Positions 37,132 to 45,882 of a DNA stretch of 64,000 nt are shown in pieces. A model generated the notes under the pieces. That model was given only the letters and a program-made list of their open reading frames with translations. It had not been told where the DNA came from and ran no database searches. This DNA comes from Archangium violaceum Cb vi76. GTDB taxonomy: Bacteria > Myxococcota > Myxococcia > Myxococcales > Myxococcaceae. Within the stretch, counting starts at the first letter, position 1. Every line of letters begins with the position of its first letter. The stretch spans positions 5 through 64,004 of the forward strand of contig NZ_JPMI01000270.1 of the NCBI RefSeq assembly GCF_000733295.1, given 5' to 3'. The position numbers and the translations under genes are program-made.

Positions 37132-38291
37132 CAGAAGCTGACCTCCATCTGCAACATCACCGCCCGCCGCTCGGCGAGGCTGTTGTCGAGGGACTGGACC
37201 GCGGCCGGCACGGAGGCCTCGGCCCGGCGGCTCTCCACCTGGGCCTGAAACCGCCAGCGGTTCCTCTGTCCGAAGTTGAGTCCGCCCCCCAGCTCCCAGA
37301 GCCGGTCGTCCTGGAGCTGGAGGTGGGTGTCGAGCGCGGAGACCATCACGAAGGGCTCGACGTAGAGCGCGCCCTTCTTGCTCCCGCCGATGCGCCAGGC
37401 CGTCAGCGCCCGCCCCATGAGCAGCGGCCCGTCGCTGCCCACGAGCTGGGTGGTGCGCCCCACGAGCACCTCGGCCCAGGTGCGCAGCTCGGTCGGGCCG
37501 AGGGGCAGCGCGTGCCTCACGTCGAAGCCGGCCGTCCACTGGGACGAGGAGCTGCCCAGGGCGGACGCGCCCAGCTCCAGCGAGTCCAACACCTCCCACG
37601 TTCCCCGGAAGCCAGGCGTGAGGCCCAGCCCGTTCTGCACGGCGACCTTCTCGTCCCCGCCCAACTGCCACACACCGGCACGCAGCTTGAGGGCCCGCGT
37701 GCAGCCCGTGCACTTCCACTCGAGCTGCGCGCCCAGGCTGCGGCCAGTCTGCCCCAGCCCGTCATTGAGCACATCGCGCAGCAGGCCCCGGCGCACCAGC
37801 GGGAGCCGCGTCGTGGACTCCAGCTCCACGAGCGACAGCGGCACCTTGAACTGGCCGGCCCGGATCGCGAAACCGCCGGAGATGTTCAGCCAGGCATAGG
37901 CGTCCTTCAGTCCGCTCAGCCCATCGGCGATGTCGAACTCGACCACGGCCCGCAGGGTCTTCTTCCAGGAGTAGGTGACCTCGAGGCGCGCGGCGGGAAT
38001 GGACAGCTTGCCGGCCCAGGCGTCCGCCCCCTTGGCATCCACCGCCTCCCGGATGGAGAAGCGGCCTCCCACCTCCACCGTGCCGAACGCGGAGGGCAGC
38101 TTCAGGCTCCCCTCGCTCTCCCCGGCGGGAGGCGTGGGTGTCTGGGGGACGGTGTCCGGGGCCTTGGGGGCTTCCGGGGCGGCGGGAGGTTCATTGTCCT
38201 GCTCTTGTGCCCGGGCAGAGGACACGAGGAGCAGCGTGGCGAGGGCCAGGAGGCGGGGGCTGTGCACGGCGGGGGTTTCCTTGAAAGTCAT
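37131..38291 (-). CDS. porin-like outer-membrane protein (OprO/P-like)
   Basis: A 386-residue exported protein with a signal peptide (LLALATLLLVSSARAQ) and a Pro/Ala-rich linker. Strands such as LEVTYSWKKTLRAVVEFDIA, YAWLNISGGFAIRAGQFKVP and RWRFQAQVESRRAEAS follow, ending MLQMEVSF with a terminal Phe. The segment RAGQFKVPLSLVELESTTRLP resembles phosphate-selective porins O/P. Its ATG overlaps the VTC stop by four bases. In this operon a phosphate or polyphosphate connection is tempting but not proven. Confidence 0.75.
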   Translation of the reverse strand: MTFKETPAVHSPRLLALATLLLVSSARAQEQDNEPPAAPEAPKAPDTVPQTPTPPAGESEGSLKLPSAFGTVEVGGRFSIREAVDAKGADAWAGKLSIPAARLEVTYSWKKTLRAVVEFDIADGLSGLKDAYAWLNISGGFAIRAGQFKVPLSLVELESTTRLPLVRRGLLRDVLNDGLGQTGRSLGAQLEWKCTGCTRALKLRAGVWQLGGDEKVAVQNGLGLTPGFRGTWEVLDSLELGASALGSSSSQWTAGFDVRHALPLGPTELRTWAEVLVGRTTQLVGSDGPLLMGRALTAWRIGGSKKGALYVEPFVMVSALDTHLQLQDDRLWELGGGLNFGQRNRWRFQAQVESRRAEASVPAAVQSLDNSLAERRAVMLQMEVSF

Positions 38292-39052
38292 TGCCTGGAC
38301 GGCGTGCCGGCGAGACGCGCGCGCATGCCGTGTTCGAACTTCGAGCCGCGGGTCTCGAAGGGCTCCAGCTTCCAGAGCAGCCACTCCAGCCAGGGCGGGG
38401 AGTCCCCCTGCCACTTCACCTCCAGCAGCGTGGCGGGGGCTCGGTGGAGCAGCCGGGAGGGGGCGGCCGGTTCGCCCGCCGTGCTCTGCTCCGGCGGGAG
38501 GGCGAAGAGCAGCTCCTCGTCCACGGTGATGCGGACGCTGGCATCCGGGTTGGCGTACGTGTTGCGCCGGTACCACGCCGTCACCCATGGCTTCACCGGC
38601 GAGGACGCGACCTGACGCAGCAGGGTGGCCGCCGCGCTCTCCCCGGGCAGGGGCCTGCCCGAGAGCAGCGCCGCCGCTTCGTCCGCGGAGAGCGAGGCGC
38701 GAATCTTGGTGCGCCGCTGCCCGGAGCTCGTCTTCATCTCGAGGTAGCGCGTTCCCGTCAGCACGGGAGGGCACGCGAGGTTCACCGTCCCCGCGTACTC
38801 CCGCAGCCGCAGGCGTTGGGGGCGTCCGGCCCGGCACGAGCCCAGGAAGTCCAGCCCCTCGGTGTCGAAGTACGTCGTCCGCGTGAAGGAGAACGGAAGA
38901 CTGGCGTCGTACACGCGGGGGTGGGTCCACTGCCGGGTGTCCCGGAGGAAGTTCTCCAGGGCCTCGCGCGAGGGCTGGAAACGCCGCTCATGGTCCAGCT
39001 CTGGCGCGGGGGTGGACATGGGGGAAGGGCTCGTCCGGGCCGGGGCGTTCAT
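38288..39052 (-). CDS. VTC domain (polyphosphate-polymerase-like) protein
   Basis: A 254-residue cytoplasmic protein of the CYTH-like VTC family, whose yeast member Vtc4 makes polyphosphate from ATP. Tunnel-fold motifs are visible: TTYFDTEGLDFL, the basic strand RLRLREY, YLEMK, WYRRNTYANP with VRITVDEEL, LLEVKW and the late basic KFEHGM. The Arg/Lys/Glu pattern needed to hold triphosphate appears intact. It overlaps both neighbours by four bases (ATGA). Polyphosphate synthesis in this bacterium is inferred from the family. Confidence 0.85.
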   Translation of the reverse strand: MNAPARTSPSPMSTPAPELDHERRFQPSREALENFLRDTRQWTHPRVYDASLPFSFTRTTYFDTEGLDFLGSCRAGRPQRLRLREYAGTVNLACPPVLTGTRYLEMKTSSGQRRTKIRASLSADEAAALLSGRPLPGESAAATLLRQVASSPVKPWVTAWYRRNTYANPDASVRITVDEELLFALPPEQSTAGEPAAPSRLLHRAPATLLEVKWQGDSPPWLEWLLWKLEPFETRGSKFEHGMRARLAGTPSRQ

Positions 39053-40647
39053 GGGGCCGTTCCGAACGCGGCTTCGACCTCGGCCTGACGCTTCGCCGCG
39101 AAGTTCAGCAGGCCGTTGGTGCCACTGAGCGAGTCCTCGAAGGCCTGGGGGCTGCTGATGAAGGTGTAGCCCGCCTGCTCCGCGTTCTCGCCCACCACGT
39201 ACGGGGCGATGAGCTCATGCGCCTCGCGCAGCCGGGCCCGCAGCGACTCCGGGGACAGCGGGCCCCGCGCCGCGTCCAGCGCGTAGCGCTTGTAGATTTC
39301 CGCGTAGGTGGGGTCATCCATCAGGAAGCGGATGAGCGGCCAGGTCGCGTCCACCGTGTCCTGCGTCAGCGACGACGGCCGCCCCATGCCGTCACCCATG
39401 GCCCGGTCGTGGTCCCAGGTAATCCAGTGCAGACGCCCTCCATCGTCCGGGTCGGAATAGAGGTAGTAGTTGTGCGCCATGGCGCCGTAGGCGTCCCAGT
39501 TCTGCAGCGCCGTGTTGACGGCGAGCCACTGGAGGAAGCCCTCCACGTCCAGCTTCGCCTCCAGGCGCGCACGCCAGGCCGCCGCGTCCGTGCGGTCCGA
39601 GTTGAGCGCGGCGATGGCCTCCTCCACGGCCGTCCAGCCCTGCTCCTCGTTGGATTGGATGTCGAAGGACTCCTGGTCGAAGGCCTGCCACCGGGCGCCC
39701 ACGCCATCCGCCTCGTAGAGCGCTCCCTCGTGGCCGCCGAAGCTCCTGTCGAGCAGCGGCTCATCCGGGTCCTCGTTGAGGGTGTAGAGGCCGAAGTACC
39801 GGGGCCCCTCGCCGTGGTCCACGTACAGGGCGACGAAGGCGGTGTGTCCGGCGGGCACGCCGAGCTCGCGGAAGATGTCCGTGGCCACCTTGTCGCGCAG
39901 CAGCGACGTGTCGGCCGCGCCGTTGCCGAGCGACACCTTGTCGAAGCCGTAGAAGCGCTGGTCGTCGATCTCCGGGTGCTGGTCCTCGAACTCGTCGAAG
40001 TTGAGCCGGAAGGGCAGCTTGCCCACGCCGCTGCGCCACGTCTGCGACAGCGAGGAGTTGCCCTTCATGCGGATGCCCACGTAGTTCCAGGTCTTCCCGT
40101 TGAAGTTCACCGTGGAGGGCACGTACACCGGCGTGTTGGGGATGATGTCCCCTCCGCCGCCACCTGGAGCGCCGCCGCCGCCCGGGGCACCGCCGCCCCC
40201 GCCGGGCGCTCTCGTGGGCCGGCACAGCAATTGGGTGCCATCCGGAGACTTGCCGCAGGTGCTGGTGAAGGTGCTGCCGTTGAGGGTCGCCGTGCAGGCG
40301 TCTCCCTCCGCCTTGTCCTGGCAGGCCTGCACGAGCTCGGGGGGAACCGTGCCGCCGCCACCCGGCATGCCACCTCCGCCTCCACCACCGCCGGGCATGC
40401 CGCCACCGGAGCCGAATGCCCCCAGCATGGAGGTCATGTCGTCCTGCATCGTCCGCCAGTCCTCCGGCGTGATGACGACGTCGATCCGGTTCACCTTTCC
40501 CTGGGCGAAGACGACGTCATAGGCGGGGGGTGCATCCTTCCCGTGAGACTCCTCGCTCCAGCCCTCGGGCCGTTCGATGCCGCCACAGGCGGTCGCGAAG
40601 GTGAGGGCGAGCGTGGCGAGTGCTCCAAGTCGCGGACTTCTCTTCAT
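39049..40647 (-). CDS. CotH kinase-like lipoprotein
   Basis: A 532-residue lipoprotein (LTFATACGG) of the CotH family, atypical protein kinases first known from spore coats. Family landmarks: RIDVVITPEDW, VGIRMKGNSSL, KLPFRLNFDEF, LGNGAADTSLLRDKVATDIF, GLYTLNED, EGFLQWLAVNTALQNWDAYG and the metal-binding WITWDHDRAMGDG. Between the first two lies an insert of two Gly/Met/Pro-rich linkers flanking a four-cysteine module (VQACQDKAEGDAC...). The ATG at 40647 follows GAGAGGA. It is the first gene of the operon. Myxobacteria also sporulate, so a spore or envelope role is possible (inference). Confidence 0.88.
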   Translation of the reverse strand: MKRSPRLGALATLALTFATACGGIERPEGWSEESHGKDAPPAYDVVFAQGKVNRIDVVITPEDWRTMQDDMTSMLGAFGSGGGMPGGGGGGGGMPGGGGTVPPELVQACQDKAEGDACTATLNGSTFTSTCGKSPDGTQLLCRPTRAPGGGGGAPGGGGAPGGGGGDIIPNTPVYVPSTVNFNGKTWNYVGIRMKGNSSLSQTWRSGVGKLPFRLNFDEFEDQHPEIDDQRFYGFDKVSLGNGAADTSLLRDKVATDIFRELGVPAGHTAFVALYVDHGEGPRYFGLYTLNEDPDEPLLDRSFGGHEGALYEADGVGARWQAFDQESFDIQSNEEQGWTAVEEAIAALNSDRTDAAAWRARLEAKLDVEGFLQWLAVNTALQNWDAYGAMAHNYYLYSDPDDGGRLHWITWDHDRAMGDGMGRPSSLTQDTVDATWPLIRFLMDDPTYAEIYKRYALDAARGPLSPESLRARLREAHELIAPYVVGENAEQAGYTFISSPQAFEDSLSGTNGLLNFAAKRQAEVEAAFGTAP

Positions 40648-40871
40648 AAGGGTCCTCTCGAAGGGGGGCGTGGTGCTTCGAGTGGTCACCCTGAAGGGGG
40701 CTCGTGACCTGTTCTTTACGCGGGTGTGACGAAATATTTTGGATGTGAATACGGGGGCACGGCCCTCTCACCGCCTGGGAAAAGATCCACTCCTGGACCC
40801 TTCCTTCAATTCCAACTCAGGCGCCCCCAACGGCATGGGGGCTGTGAGTCTCGAGTGGAGGAAGACGCCAT

Positions 40872-43244
40872 ATGAAGACGCGAGGCGGCAGGCAGGGCCG
40901 TGTGGGTGGAACGGGGCCGTGGTGTGGACGGCTGTTCATCGCGCTGGGAGTGCTGTCCGGGGCGGGGGCGTGCGGCACCACGGACGTGAAGGACGAGCCG
41001 AAGACGCGGAGCGAGGACAACCTCTCGGAGCGCTGCGAGGTGCGGTCGCCCCCCACGGGAGGCTTCGCGCCGGAGCTGCAGTGGGCGTGGACGGGCAGCG
41101 AGGTGCTGCCCGAGCACAAGCAGGTGATGATGACGCCGGTGGTGGTGGACGTGAACGGGGACCGTATCCCGGACATCGTCTTCAGCACCTTCTCGGGGGC
41201 CAACTACAGCGGGGACGGGGTGCTCCGGGCCGTCAGTGGAGATGACGGGCGCGATCTCTGGTCCGTCACGGACCCCTACGCCCGGGTGAAGCCCGCCGCG
41301 AGCATCGCCGCCGGTGACATCGATGGCGACGGCCTGGTGGAGATCTGCGGCATCCCCGAGAACGGCCGCGGCATCCTCTGCTTCGAGAACGATGGCACCT
41401 TCAAGTTCCGCTCGGCCGAGGACGCGTACGACTACAACGAGTGGGGCGGTCCCTCGCTGGCGGACCTGGACGGCGACGGCACCGTGGAGATCCTCGACGG
41501 CAACCGCGTCTACAGCCACACCGGTGCGCTGAAGTGGGTGGGCTCGGATGGCATGGGCGGCGCGCAGTACACGGGCCCCGTCTCCTTCGCGGCGGACATC
41601 GACCAGGACGGCGCGCAGGAGGTCATCAACGACCGGGCCATCTACCGCGCCGATGGCACGCTCAAGTGCGCCAATACGGAGATTCCCCACGGTTTCGCGG
41701 GCGTGGCCAACTTCGACGAGGACGCGGCGGGTGAGGTGGTGGTGGCGGGCCACGGCAAGGTGAGCCTGCTCGATGACGACTGCTCGCTCTTGTGGAGCGT
41801 GGACGTCCCCGCCGGTGGCCATGGCGGCTCGCCCAACATCGCGGACTTCGACGGGGACGGCCTGTTGGAGATCGGCCTGCCCGGCGAGTGGGCATACTCC
41901 GTCTTCGCGGCGGACGGCACCGTGAAGTGGTCCAGCTCCATCCAGGACTACAGCTCCGGCCGCACCGGCTCCACCACCTTCGACTTCGAGGGCGACGGCA
42001 AGCTCGAGGTCGTCTTCGCCGACGAGCTGAAGCTGCGCATCTACGACGGTGCCACCGGCGCGGTGCGCTGGGAGATTCCCAACACCTCGGGCACCACGCA
42101 CGAGAACCCCGTCATCGCGGACGTGGATGGGGACCATGCCGCGGAACTGGTGGTGGTCTCCAACGACCATGCGTCTCCGGGCGGCACCCACGGCGTGCGC
42201 GTGTTCCGCGACCAGGAGGAGGACTGGGCCGGCACGCGGCGCATCTGGAACCAGCACGCCTACTCGGTGACGAACGTCAACGACGACGGCTCCATCCCGG
42301 CGCACCCGGCGAGCTACTGGTTGAACCCCAGGCTCAACACCTTCCACGCCAACGTGGCCGGCTACTACGGTGACGGCCCTGGCCCCTTCGCCGCCTCGGA
42401 CCTCTCCGTGTCCGACGTGTCCGCCACGTGTGATGGCGAGGGCTCGCTCGGCCTCTCCGCGCGCGTGCGCAACCAGGGCCAGGCGGTGGCGGCGGCGGGC
42501 CTGAAGGTGGCCTTCTACTCGGGGAACCCGGCCTCGGGCGGCACGCTGCTCACCGTGGCCCGGCTCGCCGAGGCGGTGCCCGCGGGCGCGGAGGTCCTCG
42601 TCACCACCTCGGTGCTTTCCCCCAGCTCCGGCACCTCCGAGCTCTTCGTCCGGGTGGATGACGACGGCACGGGCACGGGCCGCGACACCGAGTGCCGCGA
42701 GGACAACAACACCGCCTCCGCCTCGGTGGACTTCACCTGCGAGGCGCCGCCCGCGGGCAACCTGCCGCCGGTGGCCCTCTGCCGTGACGTCACCGTGCCC
42801 GCGAATGCCTCGTGCCGGGGCAGCGCCAGCGTGGACAACGGCAGCCATGATCCGGACAACGGGCCGGCGCCGCTCTCCATCTCCCAGTCTCCGGATGCGT
42901 CCTTCGGCCCGGGCAGCCACCCCGTCACCCTGACGGCCTCGGACGGAGCGGCGAGCGCGCAGTGCGTGGGCATCGTCACCGTGGTGGACTCGGCGAAGCC
43001 CACCATCTCCTGCCCCTTGTCGGTGGATGCCCGGTTGAGCCTCGGCAGCATCGGGGTCGCCGTGCGCTACGCCGTCTCGGCCCAGGACAACTGCGGCCCG
43101 GTGACCGTCACCTGCTCGCGGCCCCCCGGCTCCCTCTTCCTGCTGGGCCTGACGAACGTCACGTGCACCGCCACGGACTCCTCCGGCAACACCGACTCGT
43201 GCGACTTCGGCATCCGCGTGAGCCTCGGCATCTCCCTGCCGTGA
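40872..43244 (+). CDS. FG-GAP/VCBS-repeat lipoprotein with CARDB and HYR domains
   Basis: A 790-residue surface lipoprotein (LSGAGACGTT). Residues about 60-470 contain repeated calcium-binding-type loops of an FG-GAP beta-propeller: VDVNGDRIPD, GDIDGDGLVE, ADLDGDGTVE, ADFDGDGLLE, DFEGDGKLE. A CARDB-type adhesion module follows (about 500-625, LSARVRNQGQAVAAAGLKV), then an Ig/PKD-like module and a HYR domain (DNCGPVTVTC...FLLGLTNVTCTATDSSGN). GGAGGA precedes the ATG. It is divergent from the CotH operon. Likely a structural or adhesive envelope protein. Confidence 0.85.
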   Translation: MKTRGGRQGRVGGTGPWCGRLFIALGVLSGAGACGTTDVKDEPKTRSEDNLSERCEVRSPPTGGFAPELQWAWTGSEVLPEHKQVMMTPVVVDVNGDRIPDIVFSTFSGANYSGDGVLRAVSGDDGRDLWSVTDPYARVKPAASIAAGDIDGDGLVEICGIPENGRGILCFENDGTFKFRSAEDAYDYNEWGGPSLADLDGDGTVEILDGNRVYSHTGALKWVGSDGMGGAQYTGPVSFAADIDQDGAQEVINDRAIYRADGTLKCANTEIPHGFAGVANFDEDAAGEVVVAGHGKVSLLDDDCSLLWSVDVPAGGHGGSPNIADFDGDGLLEIGLPGEWAYSVFAADGTVKWSSSIQDYSSGRTGSTTFDFEGDGKLEVVFADELKLRIYDGATGAVRWEIPNTSGTTHENPVIADVDGDHAAELVVVSNDHASPGGTHGVRVFRDQEEDWAGTRRIWNQHAYSVTNVNDDGSIPAHPASYWLNPRLNTFHANVAGYYGDGPGPFAASDLSVSDVSATCDGEGSLGLSARVRNQGQAVAAAGLKVAFYSGNPASGGTLLTVARLAEAVPAGAEVLVTTSVLSPSSGTSELFVRVDDDGTGTGRDTECREDNNTASASVDFTCEAPPAGNLPPVALCRDVTVPANASCRGSASVDNGSHDPDNGPAPLSISQSPDASFGPGSHPVTLTASDGAASAQCVGIVTVVDSAKPTISCPLSVDARLSLGSIGVAVRYAVSAQDNCGPVTVTCSRPPGSLFLLGLTNVTCTATDSSGNTDSCDFGIRVSLGISLP

Positions 43245-43261
43245 TGTCCGGTGGTTGACAC

Positions 43262-43304
43262 CGGGCCGGGAAAGCTCTCACTACCCATCAGCTTTCCCGG
43301 CCCG
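43262..43304 (+). terminator. strong hairpin terminator after FG-GAP gene
   Basis: CGGGCCGGGAAAGC (43262-43275) and GCTTTCCCGGCCCG (43291-43304) form a perfect 14-bp stem with a 15-base loop, 17 bases after the stop codon. Confidence 0.75.
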
Positions 43305-43419
43305 CTTGTCCGAGCCATGACGAGGTTTGGGCTCACGGCAAATTTTTTCCCTACCTGACTCTGGGGGCATGGGTTAGGGTGCACCCACCCCCCCGAGGCT
43401 CCAACACGAGGGAAGAAGC

Positions 43420-44484
43420 ATGGGTAACGCACTGCATTCATCTCTGGCCGTCCCCCCACGGCCCTCACGGTCCTCTCCCGCGGTCGCCGCGCTGGCCACG
43501 CCCGCGCTGGCCAGCCCGTGGGGAGAGCCGATGCACTTCATGCCGGAGACGTCACGGCTCCCTGGTGAGCTCCCCGAGGAGCTGAACCGGCAGGAGCTGT
43601 TCTCGCGCATCTGCGTGAGGGATCCGTACTACGCGCTGAGCGAGGTACGGGCGGTGGGCGAGGGCGAGCTGACGGCGCGGGTGCCGGTGGAGCAGGAGAC
43701 GGGGGGCGAGGCCTCGCCCATCAACGCGGCGGAGGTGGGGCGGCACCTGGCCATCCTCGGCTCGTGTGCGTCGGCGCTGGTGAACCCCAAGGAGGGGCAG
43801 CACTACTACCTGGCGCGGCGCGCGCGGTTGGAGCGGCTGCACGCGAGCCCGCTGCCCCGGGCCACCGAGCTGTTGGTGGGCACGGCGAAGGCGGAGTTCC
43901 GCGACAAGCGCACCGCCACGGCCCAGACGCGGCTGCTGGACGCGCGGGGCCAGGCGCTCTTCTCGCTGGAGGTGGACTACAACGTGCTGTCCGCGGCGGC
44001 CTTCCTGCGCCTCTTCCAGGGAGCGCGCCAGGAGATGCGCCGCGAGCCCCGGGCCGAGCGCGGGCCCCGCTGCACGTCCGGCGACTTCGCCGCGATGCGG
44101 ACGAACCCCCACCGCCAGCCGCCGCCGCTCCACGGCTACGTGCGGGACGGGGAGTGCCTGAAGGCCACCCTGGGCCCGGTGAGCGCGGAGCTGTGCAAGG
44201 GCCACTTCGCCCTGCACCCGGTGCTGCCGGTGGCGGTGGTGATGAGCGGCCTGTCCGGACTGGCGGGCTCGCTGCTGCGCGAGCTGGTGGGCAACCCGGC
44301 CGTGCGCTACCTGGTGAAGCAGGGCGAGGTGCGCGCCGACAGCCTGGCCTACGCCGGTGAGTCGGTGACGTTCGGTTCCCACCTCCACGGGGTGGAGGGC
44401 CGCGATTACCGCTTCTACTGCTGGGCCTCGGTGGGCGAGCGCCTGGTGGGCGTGATGGAGCTGACGCTCACCTGCCTGGAGTGA
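43420..44484 (+). CDS. double-hotdog-like protein
   Basis: A 354-residue cytoplasmic protein that appears to hold two hotdog folds. The first (about 70-205) runs from ALSEVRAVGEGELTARVPV through the central helix NAAEVGRHLAILGSCAS to ALFSLEVDYNVLS. The second (about 240-350) includes GHFALHPVLPVAVVMSGLSG, which resembles the HFPxxPVxPG loop of FabA/FabZ dehydratases. The catalytic residues of those enzymes cannot be confirmed. GGGAAG precedes the ATG. An acyl-thioester dehydratase or thioesterase-like role, perhaps in polyketide or lipid metabolism, is inference. It converges on the DUF2378 gene with a 3-base gap. Confidence 0.6.
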   Translation: MGNALHSSLAVPPRPSRSSPAVAALATPALASPWGEPMHFMPETSRLPGELPEELNRQELFSRICVRDPYYALSEVRAVGEGELTARVPVEQETGGEASPINAAEVGRHLAILGSCASALVNPKEGQHYYLARRARLERLHASPLPRATELLVGTAKAEFRDKRTATAQTRLLDARGQALFSLEVDYNVLSAAAFLRLFQGARQEMRREPRAERGPRCTSGDFAAMRTNPHRQPPPLHGYVRDGECLKATLGPVSAELCKGHFALHPVLPVAVVMSGLSGLAGSLLRELVGNPAVRYLVKQGEVRADSLAYAGESVTFGSHLHGVEGRDYRFYCWASVGERLVGVMELTLTCLE

Positions 44485-44487
44485 GCC

Positions 44488-45069
44488 TCACTCCCAGGTG
44501 ATTTCGTAGTCCACCGAGTCCAGGCCGAGCACGTTGGCCCTCACGGTGCCCTTGAAGCCGAGGGACTCCAGCGCGCCCTCGAAGATGCCCACGTGGTAGG
44601 CGGCGGGCTGCATGTCGCCGCGGTAGGAGAGGATGCAGCCCTTGGGGCCGGCGGGGCGGTGCTCGCGCTTGCCGTACGTCACCACGGTGCTGAAGGCCAC
44701 GCGCGTCTGGGCGAAGAGCCGCTGCGGATCCCCCTTGCCGAGGATGCCGAAGACGACCTGGCCCGGGCCGGTGGAGAAGTTCTGCACGCAGGCGCGGCCG
44801 CAGGCGTTGAAGACCTGGTTCTCGTTGCCCAGCTTCCACTCGAGCGCGTCCACCGCGCCGTAGAGCATGGTGAGGTAGTCCGAGGCGGGGTAGGTCCGCA
44901 GGTCCGCGATGTCCTTGGCCAGGGCGCCGGTGCGCACCTGGCGCAGCGCCTGGGGGCCTCCCTTGCGTTCGATGAGCTCGAAGACCACCCGGAAGAAGAT
45001 GCCCCGCACGGAGTCCGGGGGCTTGGTCAGGGCGATGCGGGCAGCGAGCTCGGTCTTGTTCGAGGGCAT
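44488..45069 (-). CDS. DUF2378 (TIGR02265) family protein, solitary copy
   Basis: A 193-residue protein of the myxobacterial TIGR02265 paralogous family. It shares the pattern seen in the four tandem copies at 58-61 kb: RGIFFRVVFELIERKGG at the start, TYPASDYLTMLYGAVDALE, FSTGPGQVVFGILGKGDPQR, then an RGDMQPAAYHVGIFEGAL segment and the ending GLDSVDYEITWE. The tandem copies keep MP..F.EG and LES.YDISW at the same places. No biochemical role is known for the family. It is divergent from maiA across 149 bases. Confidence 0.8.
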   Translation of the reverse strand: MPSNKTELAARIALTKPPDSVRGIFFRVVFELIERKGGPQALRQVRTGALAKDIADLRTYPASDYLTMLYGAVDALEWKLGNENQVFNACGRACVQNFSTGPGQVVFGILGKGDPQRLFAQTRVAFSTVVTYGKREHRPAGPKGCILSYRGDMQPAAYHVGIFEGALESLGFKGTVRANVLGLDSVDYEITWE

Positions 45070-45218
45070 GGCTGGGGTGACAGCTTACCGGTACTCCACG
45101 CCGGGTCGAGAAATCGCGACTCCGGGTAGGGGACAACTGGACAACCTTTACTCGGAGTGGGGGCCTTTGGCATGACGCGCATGTCTTTCAGGCACTTCCT
45201 CCAGAAGGTGGTGAAACC

Positions 45219-45866
45219 ATGAAGCTCCACAGCTACTGGCGTTCGTCGTGCTCCTGGCGCGTGCGCATCGCGCTCAACCTCAAGGGTCTGCCGTACGAGT
45301 ACGTGCCCGTGCACCTGGTGAAGGACGGGGGCCAGCAGAACTCCGACGCCTACCGTGCCATCAACCCCATGCGCACCGTGCCCACGCTGGAGGTCTCCGA
45401 GGGAGGCAGGGTGCACCGCCTGGCCCAGTCCATGGCCATCCTCGAGTACCTGGAGGAGCGCCACCCCTCGCCCGCCCTGCTGCCGGCGGACCCCTTCCTC
45501 CGGGCCCGCTGCCGGATGTTGTCGGAGATGGTGAACTCGGGGATCCAACCGCTGCAGAACCTGTCCGTGCTGCAGCGCATCAAGGGGGAACTGAAGGGGG
45601 ACGACAAGGCGTGGTGCGCGTACTGGATAGACCGGGGCCTGGCGGCCTTCCAGGAGGTCGCGCAGGAGACGGCGGGGACGTACTGCCTGGGTGACACAGT
45701 GTCGTTCGCGGACGTCTTCCTGGTGCCCCAACTCTACGGGGCCCGGCGTTTCGGAGTAGACCTGCAGCCGTACCCGCTGCTCACCCGTATCGAAGCGGCG
45801 TGCGCCAGCCTTCCCGCCTTCCAGGTGGCACATGCGGACCGGCAGCCCGACGCGGTGCCGGCTTGA
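45219..45866 (+). CDS. maiA: maleylacetoacetate isomerase
   Basis: A 215-residue zeta-class glutathione transferase that converts maleylacetoacetate to fumarylacetoacetate in tyrosine/phenylalanine breakdown. The active-site signature SSCSWRVRIALNLKG is at residues 9-23, and the thioredoxin-like half continues with NPMRTVPTLEV. The helical half contains VNSGIQPLQNLSVLQ and the typical GDTVSFADVFLVPQLY. AGAAGGTGG precedes the ATG. hppD follows after 16 bases, so both act in one operon. Confidence 0.92.
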   Translation: MKLHSYWRSSCSWRVRIALNLKGLPYEYVPVHLVKDGGQQNSDAYRAINPMRTVPTLEVSEGGRVHRLAQSMAILEYLEERHPSPALLPADPFLRARCRMLSEMVNSGIQPLQNLSVLQRIKGELKGDDKAWCAYWIDRGLAAFQEVAQETAGTYCLGDTVSFADVFLVPQLYGARRFGVDLQPYPLLTRIEAACASLPAFQVAHADRQPDAVPA

Positions 45867-45882
45867 ACTGAAGGAGTCGACA

